64,000 bases of DNA from Neobacillus sp. DY30 (lineage in GTDB: Bacteria; Bacillota; Bacilli; Bacillales; Cytobacillaceae). The DNA is taken from assembly GCF_030123065.1 (NCBI RefSeq), contig NZ_CP126093.1, positions 2,794,001 to 2,858,000 of the forward strand. The letters run 5' to 3'. This document shows positions 34,744 to 42,580 of the stretch, one piece after another. The notes under the pieces are model-generated. The model was given only the letters and a program-made list of their open reading frames with translations. It did not search any database and was not told the DNA's origin. The first letter of the stretch is position 1, and the number at the start of each line of letters is the position of its first letter. A program made the position numbers and the translations under genes.

Positions 34744-36144
34744 ATGACAAAAGATTATGATGTTGTAATAATCGGCGGTGGAACAGGCGGGTATGTTGCT
34801 GCCATACGCGCTTCACAATTAGGTTTAAAAGCAGCGGTGATTGAAAAAGGAAAGATCGGCGGCACCTGCCTTCACGCTGGCTGCATCCCGAGTAAGGCTT
34901 TATTAAGAAGTGCAGAAGTGTATGCGCAAACAAAAACTGTAGAAAAGTTCGGTGTGATTGCCCCAGAAGTTGGACTAGATTTCTCAAAAGTACAAGCTCG
35001 AAAAGAAGAAATTACAGAACGGTTGTTTAAAGGTGTCCAGCATTTAATGAAAAAAGGAAAAATTGATGTGTATGAGGGGAAAGGCAGTATCTTGCAGTCT
35101 AGTAATGTGTTAGTGGAAATGAACAATGATGAAGGTGAAGTCATTTTAAACACCAAGAATATTTTAATTGCAACAGGCTCACGTCCAAGAACACTTCCTG
35201 GCCTGGAAGTAGATGCAGAATATGTGATGACATCGGATGAAGCGTTGAAAATGGAGGCACTTCCAACTTCTATTATTATAGTAGGGGGCGGAGTGATTGG
35301 AATTGAATGGGCATCGATGCTCGTGGACTTCGGATTACAAGTAACCGTAATTGAATATGCCGATCGTATATTACCAACAGAAGATCAAGAGGTATCAAAG
35401 GAAATCCAGCGTTTAATGAAGAAAAAAGGTGTAAAAATTGTCACTAGCGCAAAGGTGCTGCCTGAGACACTTGAAAAGGGTGACGGTGTTTCAATAAAGG
35501 CAGAACATAAAGGAAAAGAAGCTTCATTTTCTGCTGATAAACTTTTAGTTTCTGTAGGACGATTACCCAATACAGAAGGTCTTAACCTGGAAAATACGAC
35601 GATTGATTTCGATCGTGGTTTTATTAAAACGAATGAGTTTTATCAAACGAATGAACCGAACATATACGCCATTGGTGATGTGATTGGCGGGCTGCAGCTT
35701 GCCCATGTTGCTTCACATGAAGGAATCATAGCCATTGAACATATGGCAGGAGAAAACCCGGTACCACTTGATGTGACTCTTGTTTCAAAATGTATTTACA
35801 GCAGTCCAGAAGTAGCAAGTGTGGGGCTTACAGAAGAAGAAGCAAAGGGAAAAGGATATCCTATCAAGACTGGTAAATTTTCATTCCGTGCAATCGGAAA
35901 GGCTTTGGTTTTTGGAGAATCAGATGGTTTTGTCAAACTGGTCGTTGAAGAAGGATCCAATAAGTTGTTAGGAGCCCATATGGTAGGGCCGCATGTAACC
36001 GATATGATTACTGAAGTTGGCCTTGCTCGTGTATTAAACGCAACTGCTATGGACATTGCTCATACGATCCATCCACACCCGACACTGGCTGAAGCCATTG
36101 GTGAAGCGGCGCTTGCAGTAGATGGAAAGGCAATACACGCATAA
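34744..36144 (+). CDS. lpdA: Dihydrolipoyl dehydrogenase (L protein)
   Basis: This gene encodes 466 residues. ATG at 34744 follows AAGGGGAG. FAD site VIIGGGTGGYVAA, redox disulfide Cys42/Cys47 in GGTCLHAGCIPSKALL, the NAD site IIIVGGGVIGIEWASML, the second FAD block NIYAIGDVIGGLQLAHVA and the C-terminal HTIHPHPTLAEA with the active-site His are all present. It re-oxidises the dihydrolipoyl arm of GcvH with NAD. This copy is probably dedicated to glycine cleavage. Confidence 0.94.
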   Translation: MTKDYDVVIIGGGTGGYVAAIRASQLGLKAAVIEKGKIGGTCLHAGCIPSKALLRSAEVYAQTKTVEKFGVIAPEVGLDFSKVQARKEEITERLFKGVQHLMKKGKIDVYEGKGSILQSSNVLVEMNNDEGEVILNTKNILIATGSRPRTLPGLEVDAEYVMTSDEALKMEALPTSIIIVGGGVIGIEWASMLVDFGLQVTVIEYADRILPTEDQEVSKEIQRLMKKKGVKIVTSAKVLPETLEKGDGVSIKAEHKGKEASFSADKLLVSVGRLPNTEGLNLENTTIDFDRGFIKTNEFYQTNEPNIYAIGDVIGGLQLAHVASHEGIIAIEHMAGENPVPLDVTLVSKCIYSSPEVASVGLTEEEAKGKGYPIKTGKFSFRAIGKALVFGESDGFVKLVVEEGSNKLLGAHMVGPHVTDMITEVGLARVLNATAMDIAHTIHPHPTLAEAIGEAALAVDGKAIHA

Positions 36145-36172
36145 ATCATATCATAAGGATGGTGAAAGAGTA

Positions 36173-37030
36173 ATGAACACGAACCGTGCAAGATTATTAA
36201 TTTCTTGTCCAGAAAAGCCAGGGATTATCTCGACAGTAACGAACTTTTTATTGGAACACAAAGCAAATATTGTTCATTTTGACCAGCATACAACCGATCC
36301 GCAAGCAGGTATATTTTTTATGCGGATTGAGTTTGATTTGGAAGAATTTGATTCTACATATGAAAAAATTGAAAAAGATCTCCATGTGTTGGCACGGGAT
36401 TATGCTTTGGATTGGCAGTTGAGCAGTAATGAGAGAAGAAAGCGAATGGCCATCTTTGTTTCCAAAGCAGACCACTGTCTCACTGAGCTTATTTGGAGGT
36501 GGAAATCGAACGAAATTCCTGTAGACATCCCGATGGTGATCAGTAATCATGCCGATTTAAAAGAAATGGTTGAGGGTTATGGAATCCCTTATTATCATAT
36601 CCCGCTGTCGCAGGAAACAAAAGAAGAAGCCGAACAGAAAGCATTAGAACTGTTAAAAGGACAGGTAGATTTTATTGTTCTGGCCAGGTACATGCAAATT
36701 CTTTCTCCAAAATTCATTTCCCATTATCCGAAACAAATCATTAACATCCATCACTCTTTCTTACCAGCTTTTGTGGGGGCAAATCCCTATGTACGAGCGT
36801 TTAACCGAGGGGTGAAGTTAATAGGGGCAACAGCACATTATGTAACGAATGATCTGGATGAAGGACCAATTATCGAACAAGATGTACAGCGTATTAATCA
36901 TCGCTATACAGCAGCCGATTTAAAAACAGCAGGACGTCATGTGGAAAAGAGAGTTCTCGCTGAAGCCGTTTCTTGGCATGTTGAAGATAAAGTACTTGTC
37001 CATGGTAATAAAACGATTGTCTTTGCATAA
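36173..37030 (+). CDS. purU: Formyltetrahydrofolate deformylase
   Basis: This gene encodes 285 residues. The ATG at 36173 follows GGTGAAAGAG and gives the usual start MNTNRARLLISCPEKPGI; a longer frame overlaps lpd and lacks a ribosome site. Residues 5-80 form an ACT domain and 88-280 a formyltransferase fold, with VLARYMQILS and NIHHSFLPAFVGANP. It splits 10-formyl-THF into formate and THF. In a glycine-degrading operon it would free THF when one-carbon units pile up, so that GcvT can keep turning over. Confidence 0.93.
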   Translation: MNTNRARLLISCPEKPGIISTVTNFLLEHKANIVHFDQHTTDPQAGIFFMRIEFDLEEFDSTYEKIEKDLHVLARDYALDWQLSSNERRKRMAIFVSKADHCLTELIWRWKSNEIPVDIPMVISNHADLKEMVEGYGIPYYHIPLSQETKEEAEQKALELLKGQVDFIVLARYMQILSPKFISHYPKQIINIHHSFLPAFVGANPYVRAFNRGVKLIGATAHYVTNDLDEGPIIEQDVQRINHRYTAADLKTAGRHVEKRVLAEAVSWHVEDKVLVHGNKTIVFA

Positions 37031-37064
37031 GAGTGGGTCTCATTGATTATAGGAGATGGTGCTA

Positions 37065-37232
37065 ATGGCAGGAGATGAACAGGTACTGGACATTATTCAT
37101 ATCGTCTTAGCAATACTTTGGATTTGGCTATTTCTTCAAAATAAACGACAGCGTAGATTAAACTATATACATATCATGCTGCTCCTTTTTGCCGTTGGTA
37201 TACTAGTTCATTCATTCGTGAAGTGGTCGTAG
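37065..37232 (+). CDS. Small two-helix membrane protein
   Basis: This gene encodes 55 residues. ATG at 37065 lies 8 bases after AGGAGA. Two hydrophobic stretches (IIHIVLAILWIWLFL and IHIMLLLFAVGILVHSF) flank a basic loop KRQRRLN, so the loop should face the cytoplasm. It starts 34 bases after purU and may be the last gene of the glycine operon. I do not recognise a family. Confidence 0.6.
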   Translation: MAGDEQVLDIIHIVLAILWIWLFLQNKRQRRLNYIHIMLLLFAVGILVHSFVKWS

Positions 37233-37275
37233 AGACTTTTTTCTCTTGATTTGGTTAGGATTGGTCTTGGAGTTG

Positions 37276-37431
37276 GCGAATCTGTCAGAAAGAGCCCTCG
37301 ATTCAGACAGACTTGCTCTAAGAAAAGGCGAATCTGTCAGAAAGAGCCCTTGATACTGACAGACTGACTCAAGGGAAAGCTGAATCTGTCAGAAAGAGCC
37401 CTTGAATCAGACTGACTTGCTCAAACGAATA
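37276..37431 (+). repeat. Three tandem 52-bp repeats
   Basis: Three exact-length 52-bp units start at 37276, 37328 and 37380. The core GAATCTGTCAGAAAGAGCCC is invariant and the right part varies. In unit 2, TCTGTCAG and CTGACAGA form an 8-bp inverted repeat, so each unit can fold into a hairpin. No reading frame is supported. The block fills the 300-base gap between the small membrane protein and the next terminator. Confidence 0.9.
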
Positions 37432-37473
37432 GCCAAACCCGTCCAAAAACAACAATGTTTAAGAAGATACCAC

Positions 37474-37523
37474 AAAAAAGTGTTAGGTGAATCCAATGAT
37501 TTGGACATCCCTAACACTTTTTT
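37474..37523. terminator. Bidirectional terminator
   Basis: AAAAAAGTGTTAGG and CCTAACACTTTTTT form a long stem with an inner TCCAA/TTGGA pair. It lies between the plus-strand glycine operon and the minus-strand kinase-like gene and can serve both. Confidence 0.87.
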
Positions 37524-37532
37524 ATGACAAAA

Positions 37533-38555
37533 TTACGTGAGATTAGTAGTACATAGAGTAATCAACTCTTTTTTATTTGCCATTATCCAATTACATCGTA
37601 TCGCAGACTTTTGAATATATTCATTAACGTTATCGATGGAGCTAACCTGATCGAAATAACGTCCCAGGAAATGTATGAAAACGTCAAGACTCCTTAGTTG
37701 GATAAGAACAGGAATTGCATTGATTTCAGCTTCTGTAAATTTTATAGATTGCCCATAACCGGAAAGAAAGGCATTCATTTTTGCCCAAGTAATGGTTTTG
37801 TCTTCGTTTGGCCGGGTGAAGTCTGATAAGCAAACAGCCAATTCCATTACCCGCAGGTCGTTCGTAACAAATTCAAAATCAAGAACAACTGACACCCTTC
37901 CATCTTTGTTAACTAGAATGTTGGAGGCATTTAAATCGCCATGAACAAGCTGATGCGGCAATCCCCTTAAGGCTGGTACTTTTTCCATAAAAGAGGTGAG
38001 CTGTTCATAAATAACGAGTAAATCTGCAGTCTGTTCCGAAAATTCCCTCGGTGGTTCTTTGCAAAAGCGCAAAATATCCTGTAAAGAACAACTAGGATGA
38101 GTACTTTCAATCTCGTAATACGGTTTGTAAGCAGGCATCTGATTGATTTGGATATGTGCCAGCGAAGCTGACAACAGGCCACTAGTTCTCCCATAAGAAT
38201 GAATTTCTGCTAATTCATCCAAAGCAGGGTTTACACCTTCCAAGAACCGAAATAAACCAGCAATTTTTCCATCCCTCGTTCTAACAATTGTTTTCCCATC
38301 ACGTGTTCGGACCGTCTGAGGTATCGAAAAAGTTAGAGGCAATTCTGCTAACGCAACTAGAACAGCATGCTCATACTGAACCTTAGCTTCATCCTGATGG
38401 GTTTCATAAACGCGAAGTACATATTGCTCGTTATCCACACGAACAAATCGAGTGGTGTTGTTTGCGCCACTTTGCCCAACCCAAGTCTCCCAGGTGCCTA
38501 CTGGAAAGTATTGGATAAGGATATCATCTATGTATGTATTCTTATGTAACACCAT
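37533..38555 (-). CDS. Aminoglycoside phosphotransferase-like (APH) family kinase
   Basis: This gene encodes 340 residues. The kinase-like fold is shown by YVLRVYETHQDE near residue 45, the catalytic Brenner motif LVHGDLNASNILV at about 206-218 and the metal-binding VVLDFEF. Family members phosphorylate small alcohols such as aminoglycosides, choline, homoserine or methylthioribose; the substrate cannot be told. A short internal duplication (TRDGKTIVRTRDGKIAG) is present. The gene stands alone on the minus strand. Its start is taken from family likeness; the ribosome site is weak. Confidence 0.82.
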   Translation of the reverse strand: MVLHKNTYIDDILIQYFPVGTWETWVGQSGANNTTRFVRVDNEQYVLRVYETHQDEAKVQYEHAVLVALAELPLTFSIPQTVRTRDGKTIVRTRDGKIAGLFRFLEGVNPALDELAEIHSYGRTSGLLSASLAHIQINQMPAYKPYYEIESTHPSCSLQDILRFCKEPPREFSEQTADLLVIYEQLTSFMEKVPALRGLPHQLVHGDLNASNILVNKDGRVSVVLDFEFVTNDLRVMELAVCLSDFTRPNEDKTITWAKMNAFLSGYGQSIKFTEAEINAIPVLIQLRSLDVFIHFLGRYFDQVSSIDNVNEYIQKSAIRCNWIMANKKELITLCTTNLT

Positions 38556-38651
38556 AATTCGTAATCCTTTGCATTTTTTTATGTTTCTGATGTAAGTATA
38601 TCATGTTGAGATGGAAGCTTTTAAAGAAGAATTTATTATAATTTAGAGAAC

Positions 38652-38695
38652 CTTTACTCTATCTTTAAAAAAACTTTAAAAATAGTTTTTATACT
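38652..38695 (+). promoter_or_regulatory. Response-regulator boxes and -10 of the vanZ-RR-HK operon
   Basis: CTTTA begins at 38652, 38663 and 38674, exactly 11 bases apart, and the latter two extend to CTTTAAAAA. A TATACT -10 follows at 38690-38695 with no good -35. Direct repeats in step with the helix before a bare -10 are typical of OmpR-family activator sites, so the operon's own regulator may bind here. Confidence 0.5.
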
Positions 38696-38757
38696 AAAAT
38701 CATCGCTTAACCGAAGGGGAGAGCGAAAACAACCTAAAAATTAGGAGGAGAAATAAG

Positions 38758-39324
38758 ATGGAGATTTTGACAATAGATTCATGGTATATTTTGATTCCAG
38801 CATTCATTATCTTTTTGCTATCGCTTTTCATTGGGGCTAGAAAAAAGAACTATCAAGCTGGTCAATATTTTACATTAATAACATTAGCGATTTACCTTTT
38901 AACAGTGATTCATTTAGTATTTTTCCCAATAGAAGTTTATCCGGGTGGTTATGAATGGACAGGCCCATTGTGGCTGGCGATTTTAAAAGAAATTCAGTTT
39001 ATTCCTATTCTAACCATTGATATTCCAACGTTTGTTTTAAACATCATTATGTTGATACCTTTTGGAGTGTATTTACTGTTACTAAATGATAAAGTAGATT
39101 CAGCAAGAAAAGCAGCAAGGTACGGTTTCTACTTAAGCTTATCAATAGAAATCCTGCAGTTAACGATCGAAGTCACTTTGGGAAGTGGCAGGATAGCAGA
39201 TATTAATGACCTTATTGCCAATACGCTCGGGGCAGTAGTAGGATTCTTAATCATAAAGAAATTGGTAAAAATAAAACTATTTAAGGTTTTAGCTGCTAAA
39301 GTTTCATTAGCAAAAACGGCGTAA
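38758..39324 (+). CDS. VanZ family membrane protein
   Basis: This gene encodes 188 residues with four to five membrane helices. The VanZ pattern is clear: LVFFPIE, NIIMLIPFGVYLLLL, and the C-terminal SIEILQLTIEVTLGSGRIADINDLIANTLGAVVGF. ATG at 38758 follows AGGAGGAGAAATAAG. VanZ proteins are linked to teicoplanin tolerance in enterococci, but in Bacillus their job is mostly unknown. It lies 55 bases before a VanR/VanS-like pair, so it may be a target or partner of that system. Confidence 0.88.
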   Translation: MEILTIDSWYILIPAFIIFLLSLFIGARKKNYQAGQYFTLITLAIYLLTVIHLVFFPIEVYPGGYEWTGPLWLAILKEIQFIPILTIDIPTFVLNIIMLIPFGVYLLLLNDKVDSARKAARYGFYLSLSIEILQLTIEVTLGSGRIADINDLIANTLGAVVGFLIIKKLVKIKLFKVLAAKVSLAKTA

Positions 39325-39379
39325 ATCCTCTAATCCAGGGGATTTATGCTTGAATCCGACTGGTTTAGGGGTGGTTATT

Positions 39380-40066
39380 TTGAGTAAGTCCATACTTGTT
39401 GTCGATGATGATAAAGAGATTGCGGAATTGATTGAAGTTTACCTCCGCAATGAAGGCTATACCATCAATAAAGCATTTGATGGAGTCCAAGCAATTCTTT
39501 TTTTGGAAAAGAATCAGGTGGACCTCATTGTTCTAGATATTATGATGCCAAAAATGGATGGGTTAGAATTTTGTAAACAAGTTCGTAAAGTCAATCAAGT
39601 GCCAATTCTGATGGTGAGCGCAAAAGTACAAGATATGGATAAAATTATTGGACTAATGTCAGGTGCCGATGATTATATGAGTAAGCCATTTAACCCGTTG
39701 GAATTAACGGCAAGAGTGAAAGCATTACTCAGAAGAGCCAGTTACCAGTCTACTGCAGCAGAGAATGACATCATTCAAATTTCTTCACTAAAAATTGACA
39801 AACATAGTCATGGAGTCACGGCAAACGGAAGAGAAATAAAATTAACGGCGATTGAATTTGATATCTTATATTTGTTAGCCAAGAATCGCGGCAGAGTCTT
39901 TGGCTCTGAAGAGATTTTTGAAAAAGTATGGAATGAGCCTGGAACAGGGTCGAATAAAACGGTTATGGTTCATATAAGCAACTTACGAGATAAAATAGAA
40001 GCAGCTATGCCTGGGGAATCGATTATTCAGACAGTCTGGGGGGTTGGCTACAAAGTTGAAAAATAA
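39380..40066 (+). CDS. OmpR-family response regulator, VanR-like
   Basis: This gene encodes 228 residues. A TTG start at 39380 lies 5 bases after AGGGGTGG. The receiver domain has the acidic pair in VVDDDKEIAELI, the phospho-acceptor Asp53 in IVLDIMMPKMDG and the switch lysine in SKPFNPLEL. The winged-helix output domain (residues 130-228) ends in NLRDKIE and VWGVGYKVEK. It overlaps the kinase gene by 23 bases. It probably binds the 11-bp direct repeats at 38652-38682. Confidence 0.92.
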   Translation: MSKSILVVDDDKEIAELIEVYLRNEGYTINKAFDGVQAILFLEKNQVDLIVLDIMMPKMDGLEFCKQVRKVNQVPILMVSAKVQDMDKIIGLMSGADDYMSKPFNPLELTARVKALLRRASYQSTAAENDIIQISSLKIDKHSHGVTANGREIKLTAIEFDILYLLAKNRGRVFGSEEIFEKVWNEPGTGSNKTVMVHISNLRDKIEAAMPGESIIQTVWGVGYKVEK

Positions 40067-41165
40067 TTTCCTTCATGTCGTAAGGTTTATTCCTAATAAA
40101 AAAATCTATTGTTATCTCTTTCTTTCTGCATTAATGACAATGATTACCACCTTTTTTGTGATTCCTTCATTAGAGTATTACGATGAGCACTCAAGGTTTT
40201 TTTCACTGATAGTTAGAATATTGTCTTATTTTGGGCCGTTAGTCATTATTCTTTTCTATTGCTCTATTTTCTGTGCGTTCCTTTTTCTATTTTATCAATA
40301 TGAAAAACAGCGATATACAGAATTTAGGATTTCTATGCTATCAGAGGAAGTCCAGTCAATCGCAAAAGCTAATTTTGATAAAAAGGTAGTCGAAATAGAT
40401 GGAAACGGATTAGGACTTCTAGCAGAGAGTATTAACGAAATGATCAATCAAGCCCAAAAGGCAATTGAGGAAGAGAGAAGAGCCAAACAAATTAAAAATG
40501 ATTTAGTAACGAATGTTGCCCATGACCTTAGGTCACCTCTAACCTCAATACTTGGGTACCTAAACCTTATCAATAATGACCAATATCGTGATGAGATTGA
40601 ATTACGGTATTACACCCAAATTGTCCAATCAAAGGCAGAGAGATTACATCATTTGATCAATGATTTATTTGAATACACGTTTGTACAAAACAAAGAAATC
40701 CTAATGGTAAAGGCCCCCATAAATATTGAAGAAATGATAAATCAAATTGCTGTTCAATATCGGATTCAGCTGCAAGAAGCGGGAATGCAAGTAAGACAAT
40801 CCACTGCCACCGAAAATCCGATTACGATGGGTGATGGGACTAAATTGGTAAGAGTATTTGAAAACCTGATTCAAAATGCCATTCGATATGGGAAAGATGG
40901 GAAATATTTAGATATTACAATAGTGGAACATGAGGAAACGATAGAGGTTGCCATCAGTAATTATGGTCAGGCTATACCAAGTGTAGATCTTCCGCATATT
41001 TTTGATCGGTTTTACCGATTGGAAAAATCACGCTCAGAATATACGGGTGGTTCCGGATTAGGACTTGCTATTGCCAAAAGTATCGTTGAATTGCATAATG
41101 GTGCGATTACTGTAGAAAGCACTGCTATGAAAACCACCTTTATCGTTACCTTATTAAAGGAGTAG
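40044..41165 (+). CDS. Sensor histidine kinase, VanS-like
   Basis: This gene encodes 373 residues from a TTG at 40044, or 369 from a TTG at 40056. Two membrane helices (about residues 21-40 and 62-84) enclose a very short outer loop, so it probably senses events at the membrane. A HAMP-like linker precedes the H-box with His160 in NVAHDLRSPLTSILG. N-box (ENLIQNAIRYG), F/G boxes (FDRFYRLEKSR, GGSGLGLAIAKSIVE) complete an ATPase domain. It pairs with the regulator just upstream. Confidence 0.9.
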   Translation: MATKLKNNFLHVVRFIPNKKIYCYLFLSALMTMITTFFVIPSLEYYDEHSRFFSLIVRILSYFGPLVIILFYCSIFCAFLFLFYQYEKQRYTEFRISMLSEEVQSIAKANFDKKVVEIDGNGLGLLAESINEMINQAQKAIEEERRAKQIKNDLVTNVAHDLRSPLTSILGYLNLINNDQYRDEIELRYYTQIVQSKAERLHHLINDLFEYTFVQNKEILMVKAPINIEEMINQIAVQYRIQLQEAGMQVRQSTATENPITMGDGTKLVRVFENLIQNAIRYGKDGKYLDITIVEHEETIEVAISNYGQAIPSVDLPHIFDRFYRLEKSRSEYTGGSGLGLAIAKSIVELHNGAITVESTAMKTTFIVTLLKE

Positions 41166-41231
41166 AAAGTAACTAATTTGGGTATATGCGAAAAATTTGG
41201 TTAAAATGGTAAATATGTAGTATTTATCCAT

Positions 41232-41289
41232 AAAAGAAGAGGTGCCTGTCACTTGTCGGATGCGACAGTACCAGACATCTCTTCTTTTT
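41232..41289. terminator. Bidirectional terminator
   Basis: AAAAGAAGAG and CTCTTCTTTTT form the base of a hairpin that encloses GGTGCCTGTC and GACAGTACC. It lies between the histidine kinase and the convergent N-acetyltransferase gene. Confidence 0.8.
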
Positions 41290-41295
41290 GTATTA

Positions 41296-42072
41296 TTATA
41301 GATTAAAATATTCTTTTCTTATTTCATTGAATCTTCTTTCATCAATGGTTTCCTTATTCAATGTATGAAAGTCATGTTCGGTAAACGATGTGTCGGTTAA
41401 TGTAATGTTGCCATTGTCAGTTATTTTAGTGATTAATGGTTTCTTATTAAATGCAGATTCAGGATGTTCAACGATAATTCTTTGAACATCATTCAAGTCA
41501 GTTAGATTATGAACCTTGTCTTTAGAATTAAAAGCGTATCCGATCTTCCACTCTTCATCTTTGCGATTTAATTTCATGAACAAAATATAATCTCCATGTT
41601 CACTTTCTACAGGATCTACTCTAAATTCACCATTAATTGATGCAACACACTCACCACTTAACGGAACAGGCTTTAACGGCAGGTTTCCTCCGAATCCCGT
41701 ATCAACAATAAAAACCTGCCCATTATGGGTAATGAGATTAAGTACATGAGTATTCCCAGTCGCACTCCACTGTTGTTCCATATGATTATACGTTACTCCG
41801 CGGACTAAGGTTGGGTTAAAGTGATTTTCATTTAAAAAAAGATAAAGAATGGTATTTAGTTCATAACAAAGCCCGCCTTCGTTTTGTTCAAGGATTTTAC
41901 TCGTTAAATTTTCTTTTGTAATTTCCTTCATTCTATTCTCGATAATACATAAATTCTCAAATGGAATGGACTTCGCGGTCTTTTCAAGAACATTATCTAG
42001 ATAATGAAAAGTGATTACTTCATTTTGCGGGATACCTACTCTATTACGAAAAAGTACGTTTAAGTCGTTCAT
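41296..42072 (-). CDS. Arylamine N-acetyltransferase
   Basis: This gene encodes 258 residues. The catalytic triad of the NAT family is visible: Cys69 in NEGGLCYELN, His109 in GNTHVLNL and Asp124 in VDTGFGGN. The length is normal for bacterial NATs. It moves acetyl groups from acetyl-CoA to aromatic amines and hydrazines. ATG at 42072 follows AAGGAGGATTAAGG. It is a single-gene unit, with no metabolic neighbours that would hint at a native substrate. Confidence 0.92.
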   Translation of the reverse strand: MNDLNVLFRNRVGIPQNEVITFHYLDNVLEKTAKSIPFENLCIIENRMKEITKENLTSKILEQNEGGLCYELNTILYLFLNENHFNPTLVRGVTYNHMEQQWSATGNTHVLNLITHNGQVFIVDTGFGGNLPLKPVPLSGECVASINGEFRVDPVESEHGDYILFMKLNRKDEEWKIGYAFNSKDKVHNLTDLNDVQRIIVEHPESAFNKKPLITKITDNGNITLTDTSFTEHDFHTLNKETIDERRFNEIRKEYFNL

Positions 42073-42580
42073 TCCTTAATCCTCCTTGACGTATACCTAT
42101 ATTAAATGATATCAAAAAGTGTTTAAGTATCCCAATTTTAAAAACTCCTTAAGGACGGTTTGAACTATAACAAGAATAGTGTTATTACTAAATGGTTTAT
42201 TTGTATAAATGTAGATCAGGCAGTGAAGTATTTTACAACAGACTTAAACCACAAGGTTTGCTTAAGAATTTAAGGGAAGTCTACGAAGAAATTTAATTTT
42301 ATTGAACAGATAGCAAAAAAAACTCCTACCAAAGAAAGTAGGCGTTTTTTTATGTTTAAGATTTTGTAAAAGCCATTTTAACTATCATAAAAAGAAAAAA
42401 ACTTGGGTAAATCCTAAAACGAAATAAACCTATAAGTATTTTTCATTTGTGGGATAGTGTATAGCACATTTTCTTTTCCGTTGCCATTTCCTTGATTTAA
42501 AAAAACTGTTTTTCTCAAGATTCTCAATTAAGTAACTGAAAAAGCAAAAAGAATTTGAAATGTATTAAGATTATATATGA
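42073..42580. other. Gene-poor stretch with one terminator
   Basis: This 508-base gap is AT-rich and holds a T-tailed hairpin at 42315-42351. A short open frame at 42212-42299 encodes GSEVFYNRLKPQGLLKNLRE and then a stop; it reads like a gene end but matches nothing I know. Nothing else is supported. Confidence 0.5.
42315..42351 (+). terminator. Terminator-like hairpin
   Basis: AACTCCTAC and GTAGGCGTT pair around an 8-base loop and are followed by six T residues. No intact gene precedes it on the plus strand, only a short possible remnant. Confidence 0.65.

Noticed and set aside
36391..36412. TTGGCACGGG resembling a sigma-54 -24 box inside purU
   Set aside because: The -12 part is TATGC instead of TTGC and it lies within a gene.
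37276..37431. CRISPR array
   Set aside because: The repeats are directly adjacent with no unique spacers and no cas genes lie nearby.
38758..41165. Vancomycin resistance operon
   Set aside because: VanZ, VanR- and VanS-like genes are present, but no vanH, vanA/B ligase or vanX lies nearby, so resistance cannot be claimed.
42212..42299. Short frame ending GSEVFYNRLKPQGLLKNLRE plus five residues and a stop
   Set aside because: It reads like the end of a gene and precedes a terminator, but no family could be recognised, so it is only mentioned in the gap entry.
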